Positions 25,452-33,972 of a stretch of DNA of 64,000 bases are shown here, piece after piece. Position 1 is the stretch's first letter. Each line of letters opens with the position of its first letter. Made by a program: the position numbers and the translations under genes. Under the pieces are notes generated by a model. That model did no database searches. It had not been told where the DNA came from and was given only the letters and a program-made list of their open reading frames with translations. This DNA comes from Microthrixaceae bacterium (GTDB lineage: Bacteria > Actinomycetota > Acidimicrobiia > Acidimicrobiales > Acidimicrobilacustridaceae). The DNA is taken from the NCBI GenBank assembly GCA_947449015.1, contig CANFQA010000007.1:1-64000 (forward strand), in the 5' to 3' direction.

Positions 25452-26835
25452 GCCCTCGGCCGAACTGGCCCGAACCCGCGCCACCGAACTGTTCGGATGG
25501 GGACGCACCGCTCCCACCGGGGCTGATCTGCGGCGTCCCACCTCGGCGATCGAGCTGCGCCGAGCGCTTCCCGATGCCAACCCACGGGGACTGCTCGCTC
25601 GAGGCTTAGGCCGCAGCTACGGCGACGCCGCCCAGAACAGTGGCGGACGGGTGATCGAGACCATCGACGTTGCTTCCTTCACCGTGCACGAGGCCATCGA
25701 GGGTGCCGACCATGTCCTGGTGACCGCCGATGCCGGCGCCAGCATTGATCGCCTCCTCCACTCACTGGTGCCACAAGGCCTCTTCGTTCCGGTTACCCCG
25801 GGCACCCGCTACGTCACTGTTGGCGGTGCCATAGCCGCTGACATTCACGGCAAGAACCATCACCGCAAGGGTTCATGGTGTGACCACGTCGAATCGCTTC
25901 GCCTGCAACTTGCTGACGGCTCGGTCGTAGACATCGGCCCGAACTCGGACCCAGAGCTCTACTGGGCTACCGCAGGCGGAATGGGCCTCACTGGCGTCAT
26001 TCTCGATGCCACCTTCCGATGCCCACGTATTGGCTCCAGCCGACTCTTGGTCGACACCGATCGCGCCCCTGATCTCGACACTGTCGTCGAACTCATGGCC
26101 ACCGGTGACGCCGACTACGACTACTCAGTGGCGTGGATTGATCTCATGGCCACCGGCGCGTCAATGGGCCGGTCTGTGCTCACACGCGGGCGTTTCGCCA
26201 CCGCCGAAGAGGTTGGCGCATCCTCAAGCGCTGACCCGTTCGACTACCGGGCCGGCGTCATCGCATCTGCTCCCCCGTTTGTTCCCGGGGGCCTGCTCAA
26301 CAAACTCACGGTGCGAGCTTTCAACGAACTGTGGTTCCGTAAGTCCCCGAAATTGCGGCGGGATGAACTTCAGACCATTCCCACGTTCTTCCATCCACTC
26401 GACATGGTTGGTGGCTGGAATCGCATCTACGGGCCCGGCGGATTCCTGCAATGGCAGTTCGTCATTCCGTTCGGCACCGAAGCCACGCTGCGTCGCATCA
26501 TCGAGGAACTCAGCGCGGCGGGGTGCACTTCGTTCCTCGCTGTTCTCAAAGCATTCGGACCGAGCAACGAGTCGCCGCTTTCCTTCCCTGCGCCGGGATG
26601 GACGCTCGCGCTCGACATCCCCACCGGGGTGTCGGGCCTCGCAACCCTGCTTGATCGTCTCGATGACATGGTGGTCGAGGCCGGCGGACGTATCTACCTG
26701 GCCAAAGACTCGCGGGTGCGAGCGGAACTGGTACCGCAGATGTACCCACGTCTCGACGAATGGCGAGCGATTCGCGAGAGAGTTGATCCGCAGCGCCGCA
26801 TCAACAGCGATCTAGCGCGACGCCTGTCGTTGTAA
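25432..26835 (+). CDS. dprE1: Decaprenylphosphoryl-beta-D-ribose 2-oxidase (DprE1-like)
   Basis: DprE1 is an FAD enzyme that oxidises decaprenylphosphoryl-ribose in arabinan precursor synthesis. The FAD_binding_4 region ARGLGRSYGDAAQNSGG, IHGKNHH, the WGRTAPT start and IYLAKDSR with the catalytic Lys are all present. At the position of mycobacterial Cys387, where benzothiazinones bind covalently, the sequence PGWTLALDIP has Ala. There is no ATG or GTG just before the conserved start. TTG at 25432, overlapping ubiA by 20 bp, is the likeliest start (467 residues); GTG 25405 or CTG 25465 are alternatives. The 711-residue track ORF reads through ubiA in the wrong frame. Confidence 0.9.
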   Translation: MPSTPPEPSAELARTRATELFGWGRTAPTGADLRRPTSAIELRRALPDANPRGLLARGLGRSYGDAAQNSGGRVIETIDVASFTVHEAIEGADHVLVTADAGASIDRLLHSLVPQGLFVPVTPGTRYVTVGGAIAADIHGKNHHRKGSWCDHVESLRLQLADGSVVDIGPNSDPELYWATAGGMGLTGVILDATFRCPRIGSSRLLVDTDRAPDLDTVVELMATGDADYDYSVAWIDLMATGASMGRSVLTRGRFATAEEVGASSSADPFDYRAGVIASAPPFVPGGLLNKLTVRAFNELWFRKSPKLRRDELQTIPTFFHPLDMVGGWNRIYGPGGFLQWQFVIPFGTEATLRRIIEELSAAGCTSFLAVLKAFGPSNESPLSFPAPGWTLALDIPTGVSGLATLLDRLDDMVVEAGGRIYLAKDSRVRAELVPQMYPRLDEWRAIRERVDPQRRINSDLARRLSL

Positions 26836-26847
26836 GTCCGGCTCGAC

Positions 26848-27483
26848 CTAGTTGTCAGTGGCCGAAGCGGCCTCCGCCGAACCCTTGGCCGACTTCAACT
26901 CGTTGATCCATTCCCAGCATGCATTGATATGCGGACTGAGTTCCTCGGGCGTTCCGTCATTGGGAACAACGAAGTCGGCCTCGGCCAGACGTTGTTCGCG
27001 AGTCGCTTGGCGAGACATGCGGGCCCGGGCATCATCAGCACTGAAGCCACGGAAACGAACCAGACGGTCAAGAGCGATCTCGGGATCGGTGTCAACAACA
27101 ATGACGCCCTCGGGGGCATAGGGCTTGTTCTCGACAAGCAGTGGAATGTCGAGAACCACGATGTTGTCGAGCGAACGCTGCGCCTCGATTCGAGCGTCGA
27201 TCTCGGTGCCCACCGCTGGATGCACGATTGCATTGAGCGCCTTGAGTTGCTCGGCATCGGTGAAGACAATGTCGGCGACCGCCTGGCGATTGAGCGTGCC
27301 ATCGGCGGCGAGGATGCCGTCGCCGAAATGTTCGACCATGGCAGCCAGGACCGCGCCGCCGGGAGCCTGCAGTTCGCGCACGACACCGTCGGCATCGATG
27401 ACGACCGCACCACGTTCAGCGAGCGCGGCTGACACCGTCGACTTCCCTGATCCGATTCCACCTGTGAGTCCCAGAAGCAACAT
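26848..27483 (-). CDS. coaE: Dephospho-CoA kinase
   Basis: CoaE phosphorylates dephospho-CoA in the last step of coenzyme A synthesis. The 211-residue kinase has the P-loop LTGGIGSGKSTVSAALAERG, the DADGVVRELQ acceptor region, and the DIPLLVE lid segment. In mycobacteria coaE follows rpsA and polA in the same neighbourhood, as here. TACATT lies 8 nt before the ATG, consistent with a leaderless or very short-leader message. Mycobacterial CoaE carries a C-terminal extra domain that this protein lacks. Confidence 0.95.
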   Translation of the reverse strand: MLLLGLTGGIGSGKSTVSAALAERGAVVIDADGVVRELQAPGGAVLAAMVEHFGDGILAADGTLNRQAVADIVFTDAEQLKALNAIVHPAVGTEIDARIEAQRSLDNIVVLDIPLLVENKPYAPEGVIVVDTDPEIALDRLVRFRGFSADDARARMSRQATREQRLAEADFVVPNDGTPEELSPHINACWEWINELKSAKGSAEAASATDN

Positions 27484-27491
27484 GGTCCCCG

Positions 27492-27497
27492 AATGTA
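27492..27497 (-). promoter_or_regulatory. -10 element (TACATT) upstream of coaE
   Basis: TACATT on the minus strand ends 8 nt before the coaE ATG. Confidence 0.45.
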
Positions 27498-27556
27498 TCT
27501 GATGAATTTTCGGTCCTTCTCCTCAACTTCTATGCGTTCCTGCCGACTCACCACCC

Positions 27557-27841
27557 ATGACCGAACTTCGAATCACCCCGACCAGCCACACACCAACCAA
27601 CGTGATCGGATGGCGGCTGCCGGCCGATGCCATCACCCGGCGGGAAATTGAGGTGCTGCAAGCGATCACCGATGGGTGTTCCACACCGCAGATCGCCAAC
27701 CGCCTCTATCTCTCACAGAAGACCGTGAAGAACCATCTGGCCTCGATTTATCAGAAGCTCGATGCGCGCGATCGTACCCAGGCAATTCTCATCGCCCTTC
27801 GTCTTGGCATTGTGCAACTGGAGCGTTCCGACGCGGCCTGA
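27557..27841 (+). CDS. Orphan LuxR-type helix-turn-helix protein
   Basis: The 94-residue protein is almost only a GerE/LuxR DNA-binding domain: ITRREIEVLQAITDGCSTPQIANRLYLSQKTVKNHLASIYQKL at about residues 26-68, with no receiver or ligand-binding domain. It would act as a small DNA-binding regulator, possibly under the control of a separate partner. It is divergent from coaE and convergent with rpsA. Its last codons and TGA stop lie inside a perfect 14-bp-stem hairpin. Target genes are unknown. Confidence 0.82.
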   Translation: MTELRITPTSHTPTNVIGWRLPADAITRREIEVLQAITDGCSTPQIANRLYLSQKTVKNHLASIYQKLDARDRTQAILIALRLGIVQLERSDAA

Positions 27842-27855
27842 GGCCGCGTCGGAAC
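27825..27855. terminator. Bidirectional terminator hairpin between LuxR-type gene and rpsA
   Basis: GTTCCGACGCGGCC and GGCCGCGTCGGAAC form a perfect 14-bp stem around a 3-nt loop. The loop is the TGA stop codon of the LuxR-type gene, and the stem ends 6 nt after the convergent rpsA stop. It is likely to end transcription from both sides. There is no T-tract, which is common for actinobacterial hairpins. Confidence 0.75.
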
Positions 27856-27861
27856 CTCAGA

Positions 27862-29280
27862 TCATTCGGCGGCTGGTGCCTCGTCGGCGACAGCCTCTTC
27901 AACGACAGCCTCTTCAACGGCGGCCGCTTCAGCGACAGTCTCGTCGGCGGCGGGGACCATGCCCTCATCGCCATGCTCGGCGTAGTACTCAGCCCAGGCC
28001 TGCTGTGCCTCAGTGGACTCAGAGCCGCCGATGTAGTTGCCCTGATCGTCGTAGGCGTGCTCGCCGAAGTGCTCCTGGTACTCAGCAGCGACAATGCCAC
28101 CCTCCGCGGCCTGCTTGATCGACAGGCTGATCCGGCGACGCTGAAGGTCGAGGTCGATGATCTTGACCCAGAGTTCCTCACCCGGGGTGACGACCTGCTC
28201 AGGCAGATCGACATGGTGAGCGGACATTTCGGAGATATGCACCAGACCCTCGATGCCATCGCCGACCTGCACGAAGGAACCGAACGGCACCAGCTTGGTA
28301 ACTCGGCCGTAGACGAGTTCGCCAACCTGATGGGCCGAGGCGAACTGCTGCCACGGATCCTGCTGGGTGGCCTTCAGCGAGAGGCTGATGCGCTCGCGGT
28401 CGAGATCGACCTCAAGGACCTGTACCTCGATCTCGTCGCCAACGGCAACGACAGAACCGGGATGGTCGACATGCTTCCAGGAGAGCTCGGACACGTGCAC
28501 GAGGCCGTCCATGCCGCCAAGGTCGACGAATGCGCCGAAGTTGACCACCGATGACACAACACCACGGCGAACCTCGCCGGGCTTGAGGTTCGTGAGGAAG
28601 TCGTCGCGCTGTTCCTTCTGGGTCTCTTCGAGCCACGCACGACGCGAGAGCACAACGTTGTTGCGGTTCTTGTCGAGCTCGATGATCTTGGCATCCACGG
28701 TTCGACCCACGTAGGGGGCGAGATCACGGACACGACGCAACTCGACAAGCGATGCGGGAAGGAAGCCACGCAGGCCGATGTCGACGATGAGACCACCCTT
28801 GACGACCTCGATGACCGGACCGCTGACGACGCCCTCTTCTTCCTTGATCTTCTCGATGGTGCCCCAGGCACGCTCGTACTGTGCGCGCTTCTTGGACAGG
28901 ACAAGACGACCTTCCTTGTCCTCCTTGGTGAGAACAAGAGCTTCGATGCGCTCGCCGAGTGAGACGATCTCTGACGGGTCGACGTCGTTGCGAATGGAAA
29001 GTTCCCGCGCCGGGATCACACCTTCGGACTTGTAGCCGATGTCGAGCAGAACCTCGTCGTGGTCGACCTTGACGATCGTGCCTTCGACAATCTGACCATC
29101 CTCAACCTGCACCATCGACGAGGTGTAGGCCTCGTCAAGCGATTCGGCGCCGAGATCATTCTCGGTGACCTGGCGAGGGATGTAGCGGCCCTCGGAATCA
29201 AAGCTGCCCATGCCGTTGGTTTCGGTGTCGGCGGGGGTGGTTGCGGCGTCAGCCGCCTCGGTGAGAAGTTGGTCGGACAA
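27862..29280 (-). CDS. rpsA: 30S ribosomal protein S1
   Basis: S1 helps mRNA bind to the 30S subunit. The 472-residue protein has four S1 domains, starting near GTIVKVDHDEVLLDIGYK, GPVIEVVKGGLIVDIGLRG, GVVSSVVNFGAFVDLGG and GRVTKLVPFGSFVQVGDG, then an acidic Ala/Glu-rich tail. This is the shorter four-domain actinobacterial form. No ATG precedes the conserved start; TTG at 29280 follows AAAGAGAG and fits best. A TAGCAT box at 29364-29369 leaves a leader of about 75 nt. The track's 585-residue ORF includes this leader. Confidence 0.95.
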   Translation of the reverse strand: MSDQLLTEAADAATTPADTETNGMGSFDSEGRYIPRQVTENDLGAESLDEAYTSSMVQVEDGQIVEGTIVKVDHDEVLLDIGYKSEGVIPARELSIRNDVDPSEIVSLGERIEALVLTKEDKEGRLVLSKKRAQYERAWGTIEKIKEEEGVVSGPVIEVVKGGLIVDIGLRGFLPASLVELRRVRDLAPYVGRTVDAKIIELDKNRNNVVLSRRAWLEETQKEQRDDFLTNLKPGEVRRGVVSSVVNFGAFVDLGGMDGLVHVSELSWKHVDHPGSVVAVGDEIEVQVLEVDLDRERISLSLKATQQDPWQQFASAHQVGELVYGRVTKLVPFGSFVQVGDGIEGLVHISEMSAHHVDLPEQVVTPGEELWVKIIDLDLQRRRISLSIKQAAEGGIVAAEYQEHFGEHAYDDQGNYIGGSESTEAQQAWAEYYAEHGDEGMVPAADETVAEAAAVEEAVVEEAVADEAPAAE

Positions 29281-29401
29281 GGTGGTTCTCTCTTTGGTGG
29301 ATAGGGAATCGGGCCCCGGAACTGGGGCGATGGGTAATGCGCTCGCGCGCAACGGGAAAGTCAATGCTAGGCACGACCAGACCCCAAGGGCCACTTGAGG
29401 G

Positions 29402-30175
29402 TCAGGGCACCGGAGGTCGCTGCGCCACCAGTAGGAACTCGTGGTGGTCGAGATCGGGGTCGCGGCGGGCGTACTCCCCCGGCGAAACCGACCAGATGTG
29501 CTCAACGAGCAGGCCGGAACGGGCCGCAAGAAGGCGCAATTCCCTTGGCGTGAAACAGGTGGTCCACAGGTCGTGCTCGGCTCTGACCCCGTTGGGCGAC
29601 CGCAATTCGGTGCGCTCATGGTTCACCCCAGCGGCAGCATCGAAACTGTCGGAGTCCTCCAACCAGCGGACCTGGAAATAGGCGGAGAACGCCGAGACCG
29701 CCACCCGCCCACCGGGTCGCAACGCTGCGGCCATCCCATCGAGCACCGTGGCATCGGGATCACCGAGCGGAACTGATGCCCCACCACCGGCCAATCCAAA
29801 GGCCCCTTGGCACAGGGAGATGACGGCATCAAACTCACCGTCGAAGGGCATGGACCGAGCATCCAACCGTTCAAAGGTCACCCCGGCGGGAGCATCGAGC
29901 TGGGCGATCTCGACGAACCGCTGCGAGATATCGACCCCGTGGACTTCGATACCCAACTCGCCAAGCGCGCGGGCATGACGCCCCGGACCACAGCCAACAT
30001 CGAGTACCCGCATGCCCGGTTCGAGGCCAAGCACCTCGACGAGGAACGAAACCTCATTGGCCGTGCCCATGGTGAACGAGTACCGCAGGTATGCCTCGCC
30101 GAGATGGTCGGCAAGGGCCTCGAACCAATGCGAGGGCTCAGGTGACGGCGAGGACTCCGGCAATGCAGCGGTCAT
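29402..30175 (-). CDS. SAM-dependent methyltransferase
   Basis: The 257-residue protein carries methyltransferase motif I VLDVGCGPGRHARALGELG, the acidic VHGVDISQRF, and LRPGGRVAVSAFSAYFQVRWLED, a typical motif III region. FDAVISLCQGAFGL resembles a group of methyltransferases of unknown substrate. It begins 9 bp after the polA stop in the same direction, so it is probably in the pdtaR-polA transcript. rpsA follows after 121 bp with its own promoter. Confidence 0.8.
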   Translation of the reverse strand: MTAALPESSPSPEPSHWFEALADHLGEAYLRYSFTMGTANEVSFLVEVLGLEPGMRVLDVGCGPGRHARALGELGIEVHGVDISQRFVEIAQLDAPAGVTFERLDARSMPFDGEFDAVISLCQGAFGLAGGGASVPLGDPDATVLDGMAAALRPGGRVAVSAFSAYFQVRWLEDSDSFDAAAGVNHERTELRSPNGVRAEHDLWTTCFTPRELRLLAARSGLLVEHIWSVSPGEYARRDPDLDHHEFLLVAQRPPVP

Positions 30176-30184
30176 GGTTACGGC

Positions 30185-32875
30185 TCAGCCCTTGGCTGCG
30201 GCCCATGAGTCGCCCGAGGAGAGGTTGACCTCGAGCGGGACTCGCAGATCGAATGCGCCGGACATCGCTTCGAGCACAAGCGCAGTGACTGGTTCGAGAT
30301 CTGCTGGCGGCACCTCGCAGATGACTTCATCGTGCACCTGCAAGATGAGCCGGGTGTCGCCGCCAGACTGCTCAAGCAGTTGATCGAGGCGCACGAGCGC
30401 CACCTTGAAGATGTCGGCGGCAAGACCTTGAATACCTGCGTTCATGGCCTGTCGCTCGCCAGCCTGACGGATGCGGAAGTTGGACGAGGCCAGTTCAGGG
30501 ATCTGACGGCGACGACCGAACAGCGTCTCGGTGTAGCCGCGTTCGCGCGCCTCGGCGACGGTGCGGTCCATATACGCGTGCACAGCAGGGAACGCCTCGA
30601 AATACGCATCGAGGATCTGCTGTGCCTCGCCGACCCCGACGCCCAAACGCTGCGCCAGCCCGTAGGCCTCCATGCCGTAGGCGAGCCCGTAGCTGACCAT
30701 TTTGGCCTTTGAGCGTTGTTCAAGCGTGACCGAGGTTGGGTCGACATCGAACACGCGCGCCGCAGTCGCGTTGTGGATGTCCTGTCCCGATTCGAATGCC
30801 CCGATAAGCCCAGGGTCCTCAGCCAGATGCGCGATGCAACGCAACTCGATCTGGTTGTAATCGGCAATCAGAAGCGTGTAGCCCTCGGCCGGCACGAATG
30901 CCCGTCGGAAGGTACGTCCGAGCTCTGAACGCACCGGAATGTTGTGCAGGTTGGGAGCGTCGGAACTGAGGCGACCGGTACGGGCAACCGTCTGATTAAA
31001 CGTGGCGTGGATGCGACCATCGGGAGCCACTTCAGCAAGCAGTCCCTCGCCGTAGGTGGATCGCAACTTCTCCACCTCTCGATACGACAGGAGGTGTTCG
31101 ACAATAGGGTGCTGACCACGGAGTTTTTCGAGCGAAGCAGCATCGGTGGAGTAGCCGGTCTTGGTCTTCTTCTGCGGCGTGAGGCCGAGTCGATCGAAGA
31201 GGATCTCACGCAGCTTCACCGTGGAGTTCACATTGAACTCCTCACCGGCATCCGCGCAGATCAGTGTGCGCAGTTCATCGCAGCGCGCCGTGAGTTCGGT
31301 GTTGAGTCGGCGTAGTTCGATGACGTCAACACCAACCCCGAGGATTTCCATTCGCGCCAGTACACGAATGAGCGGAACCTCGATCTCCCGGTTCAACTGA
31401 CTCAACCCACGTGACTCGAGCGCCTCGGCCAGCGGAGCGATCAGCGCAGCAATGCCAAGCGCACGCCGAGCAGCAGTCTGCGCGTCGGCCCCTGCATCGC
31501 CGCCGCCGTCGAGATCGAGTTGACCGCTCGGTGCAGTGTCATCGACGGGAAGCACCGCATTGGCGAATCGGGCGACGAGATCAGTGAGTTCGTAACGAGA
31601 CTCGGCGGGATCAATGAGATAGGCCGCGATCATCGTGTCAAGTGACAGCGACCGGAGATCGACGTCGAAAGCATGAAGACTGCGGATCAACGCTTTGGCG
31701 TCATGGGCCACGATGGGGCGACCAGCTGAACCGACAAGCGCGGCCAGTTGTTCGAGCACGGTGGGATCGGCGAGCACCGAAGCAGGTATCCATGCCACGT
31801 CCGCGCTGGCGGCATCAGTCACAAGCGCCAGTCCCTCAAAGCTGGAGCGGCCTTCGACTCCGCTCCAGGCACCAGACACGGCAAGCGGCTCCGTGCTGTC
31901 GGCCAGCAGACGCAGGACACCAGCGGCGTCGACGGGGCGGGTGAGATCCGAGCGCTCTGCTTCAAGCACCGACTCATTCGTGCTGACTGATGGCGTATCG
32001 GTCTCGCCGAGGACCTCGAGCATGCGCTCATAGAGCGCTCGAAATTCGAAGAAATCAAAGACCTGTCGAACTTCGGCAAGGTCGTAATCGCCAATACGAA
32101 GATCATCGGGGTTCACATCAACCGGAGCGTCAAGACGAAGTTGCATCAACTCCACGTTGATGCGCGCCTTGTCCTCGTTCTCGGCAAGGTTCTGCCTGAG
32201 CTTCGGTGTGAGTTCGTCGAGATTCGCGTAGATGCCGTCGATACCGCCGTAGGTGGTGATGAGCTTGGCTGCGGTCTTCTCCCCCACGCCCGGGACGCCC
32301 GGAAGGTTGTCGGAGGGATCACCGCGAAGAGCGGCGTACTCGACATAGTTGGACGGGGTGACACCAGTGCGTTCGAGGATGCCGGCCTCGTCGTAGAGCG
32401 CGTAATCCGAGACGCCACGCTTGTTGTAGAGAACCCGGATATGGGGATCATGCACCAGCTGGTAGCTATCTCGATCCCCTGTGACGATGATGACATCGTC
32501 TCCTCGAGCCTCGGCCTGCGTGGCCAGGGTGGCGATGATGTCATCGGCTTCGAAACCGACAAGGTCAAGCACGGGCACATGGAGTACTTCGACAACCTGA
32601 CGCACCAGACCCATCTGCTGACGCAGGATGTCCGGCGATGCCTCCCGGTTCGCCTTGTAACTGTCGAGGGCGATGTGGCGGAACGTCGGTTCTGGACGAT
32701 CGAAGACGACGGCGAGATGGTCGGGACGTTGGTCGCGCAGGAGGTTGATCAACATCGAGGTGAAGCCATAGACCGCGTTGGTGACCTGGCCTGAGGCCGT
32801 CGCCATATCGGTGGGCAGCGCGAAGAACGCCCGATAGGTGAGCGAGTTGCCATCGATGAGCATGAGCGTCGACAT
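30185..32875 (-). CDS. polA: DNA polymerase I
   Basis: This 896-residue repair and Okazaki-processing polymerase has an N-terminal 5'-3' exonuclease domain (LMLIDGNSLTYRAFFALP; GDRDSYQLV), a central exonuclease-like domain and a family A polymerase domain with motif A LLIADYNQIELR, motif B RSKAKMVSYGLAYGM and motif C LQVHDEVICE. In the central domain the proofreading Asp-x-Glu is missing (EPLAVSGAWSGVEG), so 3'-5' proofreading is probably absent, as in mycobacterial PolA. The ATG overlaps the stop of the upstream response regulator gene (ATGA). Confidence 0.97.
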   Translation of the reverse strand: MSTLMLIDGNSLTYRAFFALPTDMATASGQVTNAVYGFTSMLINLLRDQRPDHLAVVFDRPEPTFRHIALDSYKANREASPDILRQQMGLVRQVVEVLHVPVLDLVGFEADDIIATLATQAEARGDDVIIVTGDRDSYQLVHDPHIRVLYNKRGVSDYALYDEAGILERTGVTPSNYVEYAALRGDPSDNLPGVPGVGEKTAAKLITTYGGIDGIYANLDELTPKLRQNLAENEDKARINVELMQLRLDAPVDVNPDDLRIGDYDLAEVRQVFDFFEFRALYERMLEVLGETDTPSVSTNESVLEAERSDLTRPVDAAGVLRLLADSTEPLAVSGAWSGVEGRSSFEGLALVTDAASADVAWIPASVLADPTVLEQLAALVGSAGRPIVAHDAKALIRSLHAFDVDLRSLSLDTMIAAYLIDPAESRYELTDLVARFANAVLPVDDTAPSGQLDLDGGGDAGADAQTAARRALGIAALIAPLAEALESRGLSQLNREIEVPLIRVLARMEILGVGVDVIELRRLNTELTARCDELRTLICADAGEEFNVNSTVKLREILFDRLGLTPQKKTKTGYSTDAASLEKLRGQHPIVEHLLSYREVEKLRSTYGEGLLAEVAPDGRIHATFNQTVARTGRLSSDAPNLHNIPVRSELGRTFRRAFVPAEGYTLLIADYNQIELRCIAHLAEDPGLIGAFESGQDIHNATAARVFDVDPTSVTLEQRSKAKMVSYGLAYGMEAYGLAQRLGVGVGEAQQILDAYFEAFPAVHAYMDRTVAEARERGYTETLFGRRRQIPELASSNFRIRQAGERQAMNAGIQGLAADIFKVALVRLDQLLEQSGGDTRLILQVHDEVICEVPPADLEPVTALVLEAMSGAFDLRVPLEVNLSSGDSWAAAKG

Positions 32876-33465
32876 CAGGATCCTTCGGGTCGGAGGTTGC
32901 CGGCGAGCACCTGCTCGGCCACGGCCTGCATAGTGGTGCGCTCGCTCATGGCGGTGCGCTGAATGAACGAGAAAGCATCCGATTCGCTGAGACCCTGCGA
33001 ATCAATGAGAAAACCCTTGGCGCGATCGATCAACTTTCGCGCCACAAGTTGATCCTCAAGCGACTCGGATCGTTCGCTGAGTTCCTTGATCTCACGGAAG
33101 CGGCCGATTGCGACCTCAATGGCCGGCACGAGTTCGCTGCGCTGGAACGGCTTGACGAGATAGGCAAGCGCGCCTGCGTCACGTGCCTCTTCGATGAGAT
33201 CTCGTTGAGAGAAGGCCGTAAGGATCAGCACTGCACAGACCCGATCACTGGTGAGTTCACGGGCCACCGACAGTCCATCAAGCCCGGGCATCTTGATATC
33301 AAGGACGGCGATATCAGGTGACAGTGAACGGACGAGCTCAACGGCTTCATCACCGCGACCGGTCTCGCCCACGACCTCATACCCCTCTTCCTCAAGGGTC
33401 TCTTTGAGATCGAGTCGGATAATCGCCTCATCTTCGGCGAGAACGATACGGACCGGCACCGACAT
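32875..33465 (-). CDS. pdtaR: ANTAR-domain response regulator (PdtaR-like)
   Basis: This 196-residue regulator has a receiver domain with the phosphoacceptor in AVLDIKMPGLDG, then a short coiled coil and an ANTAR RNA-binding domain (LIDRAKGFLIDSQGLSESDAFSFIQRTAM). ANTAR proteins bind paired hairpins in leader RNAs and act as antiterminators. In mycobacteria the orthologue lies near polA, which supports the name. The start is ATG 33465; the track's N-terminal addition is arginine-rich and unlike the family. A TACGAT box at 33543-33548 would leave a leader of about 70 nt. No histidine kinase is nearby. Confidence 0.88.
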   Translation of the reverse strand: MSVPVRIVLAEDEAIIRLDLKETLEEEGYEVVGETGRGDEAVELVRSLSPDIAVLDIKMPGLDGLSVARELTSDRVCAVLILTAFSQRDLIEEARDAGALAYLVKPFQRSELVPAIEVAIGRFREIKELSERSESLEDQLVARKLIDRAKGFLIDSQGLSESDAFSFIQRTAMSERTTMQAVAEQVLAGNLRPEGS

Positions 33466-33566
33466 CGCTTCACTCGCCCCTTCATGTGATTGGCGGTCAC
33501 GGGACACAGCTGTGGCCCGCTGACTCCGATGAACAAACCTCGATCGTACTTGGAGAGACGGGGCGG

Positions 33567-33860
33567 TCACTCGGAGAGTTCGTTGAGACGATCGAGCAGA
33601 TCGTCCTGCTGCTGTTCGAGCCTGGCAATGTCGCCGACGACCTCACTGCGATGCCGTCCCATGGCCTCGGCGTGACGAGACGCCTCACGATGTTCACGCT
33701 CGGCCAACGGCGTCTCCGAAACCAGCGATCGCAGTCGGGCGTCGTCCGCCTCGTCTGCGAGGCTCGTGAACTGCTCGTCGACCAGCACCAATTCACGGCG
33801 CAACTCCCGCAACTGCGAAGAAAGCTCGCTCAATCGCCGTTCGAGGAGGTTCCGGTTCAC
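33567..33860 (-). CDS. Small coiled-coil protein of unknown function
   Basis: The 97-residue product is almost entirely a heptad-patterned helix (LLERRLSELSSQLRELRREL and IARLEQQQDDLLDRLNELSE), so an extended coiled coil is expected. No enzymatic motif is present. The start is GTG 33860, because TACACT lies exactly 6 nt upstream; an ATG at 33902 lacks both a ribosome site and a -10 box at the right distance. It is divergent from tRNA-Leu and ends about 100 bp before the pdtaR-like gene. The ORF in the track runs through the tRNA and is too long. Confidence 0.7.
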   Translation of the reverse strand: MNRNLLERRLSELSSQLRELRRELVLVDEQFTSLADEADDARLRSLVSETPLAEREHREASRHAEAMGRHRSEVVGDIARLEQQQDDLLDRLNELSE

Positions 33861-33866
33861 CGCCGA

Positions 33867-33872
33867 AGTGTA
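33867..33872 (-). promoter_or_regulatory. -10 element (TACACT) for leaderless coiled-coil gene
   Basis: TACACT-N6-GTG on the minus strand. It selects the GTG start over the upstream ATG. Confidence 0.55.
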
Positions 33873-33950
33873 CGACCCCGTTTCGGTCAGGAGACGAGAC
33901 ATTGCCAGCCGGTTACCAGCGAGTAGCCCCGGGCAGTTCCGCTCGATTGG

Positions 33951-33956
33951 TAGCGT
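33951..33956 (+). promoter_or_regulatory. -10 element (TAGCGT) for tRNA-Leu
   Basis: TAGCGT lies 16 nt before the mature 5' end of the tRNA, leaving a short precursor leader. Confidence 0.5.
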
Positions 33957-33972
33957 GAGGAAAGCACCACCC

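Noticed and set aside
24700-26835. 711-codon ORF read as one protein
   Set aside because: The first part is ubiA in the wrong frame; only the DprE1 part is conserved.
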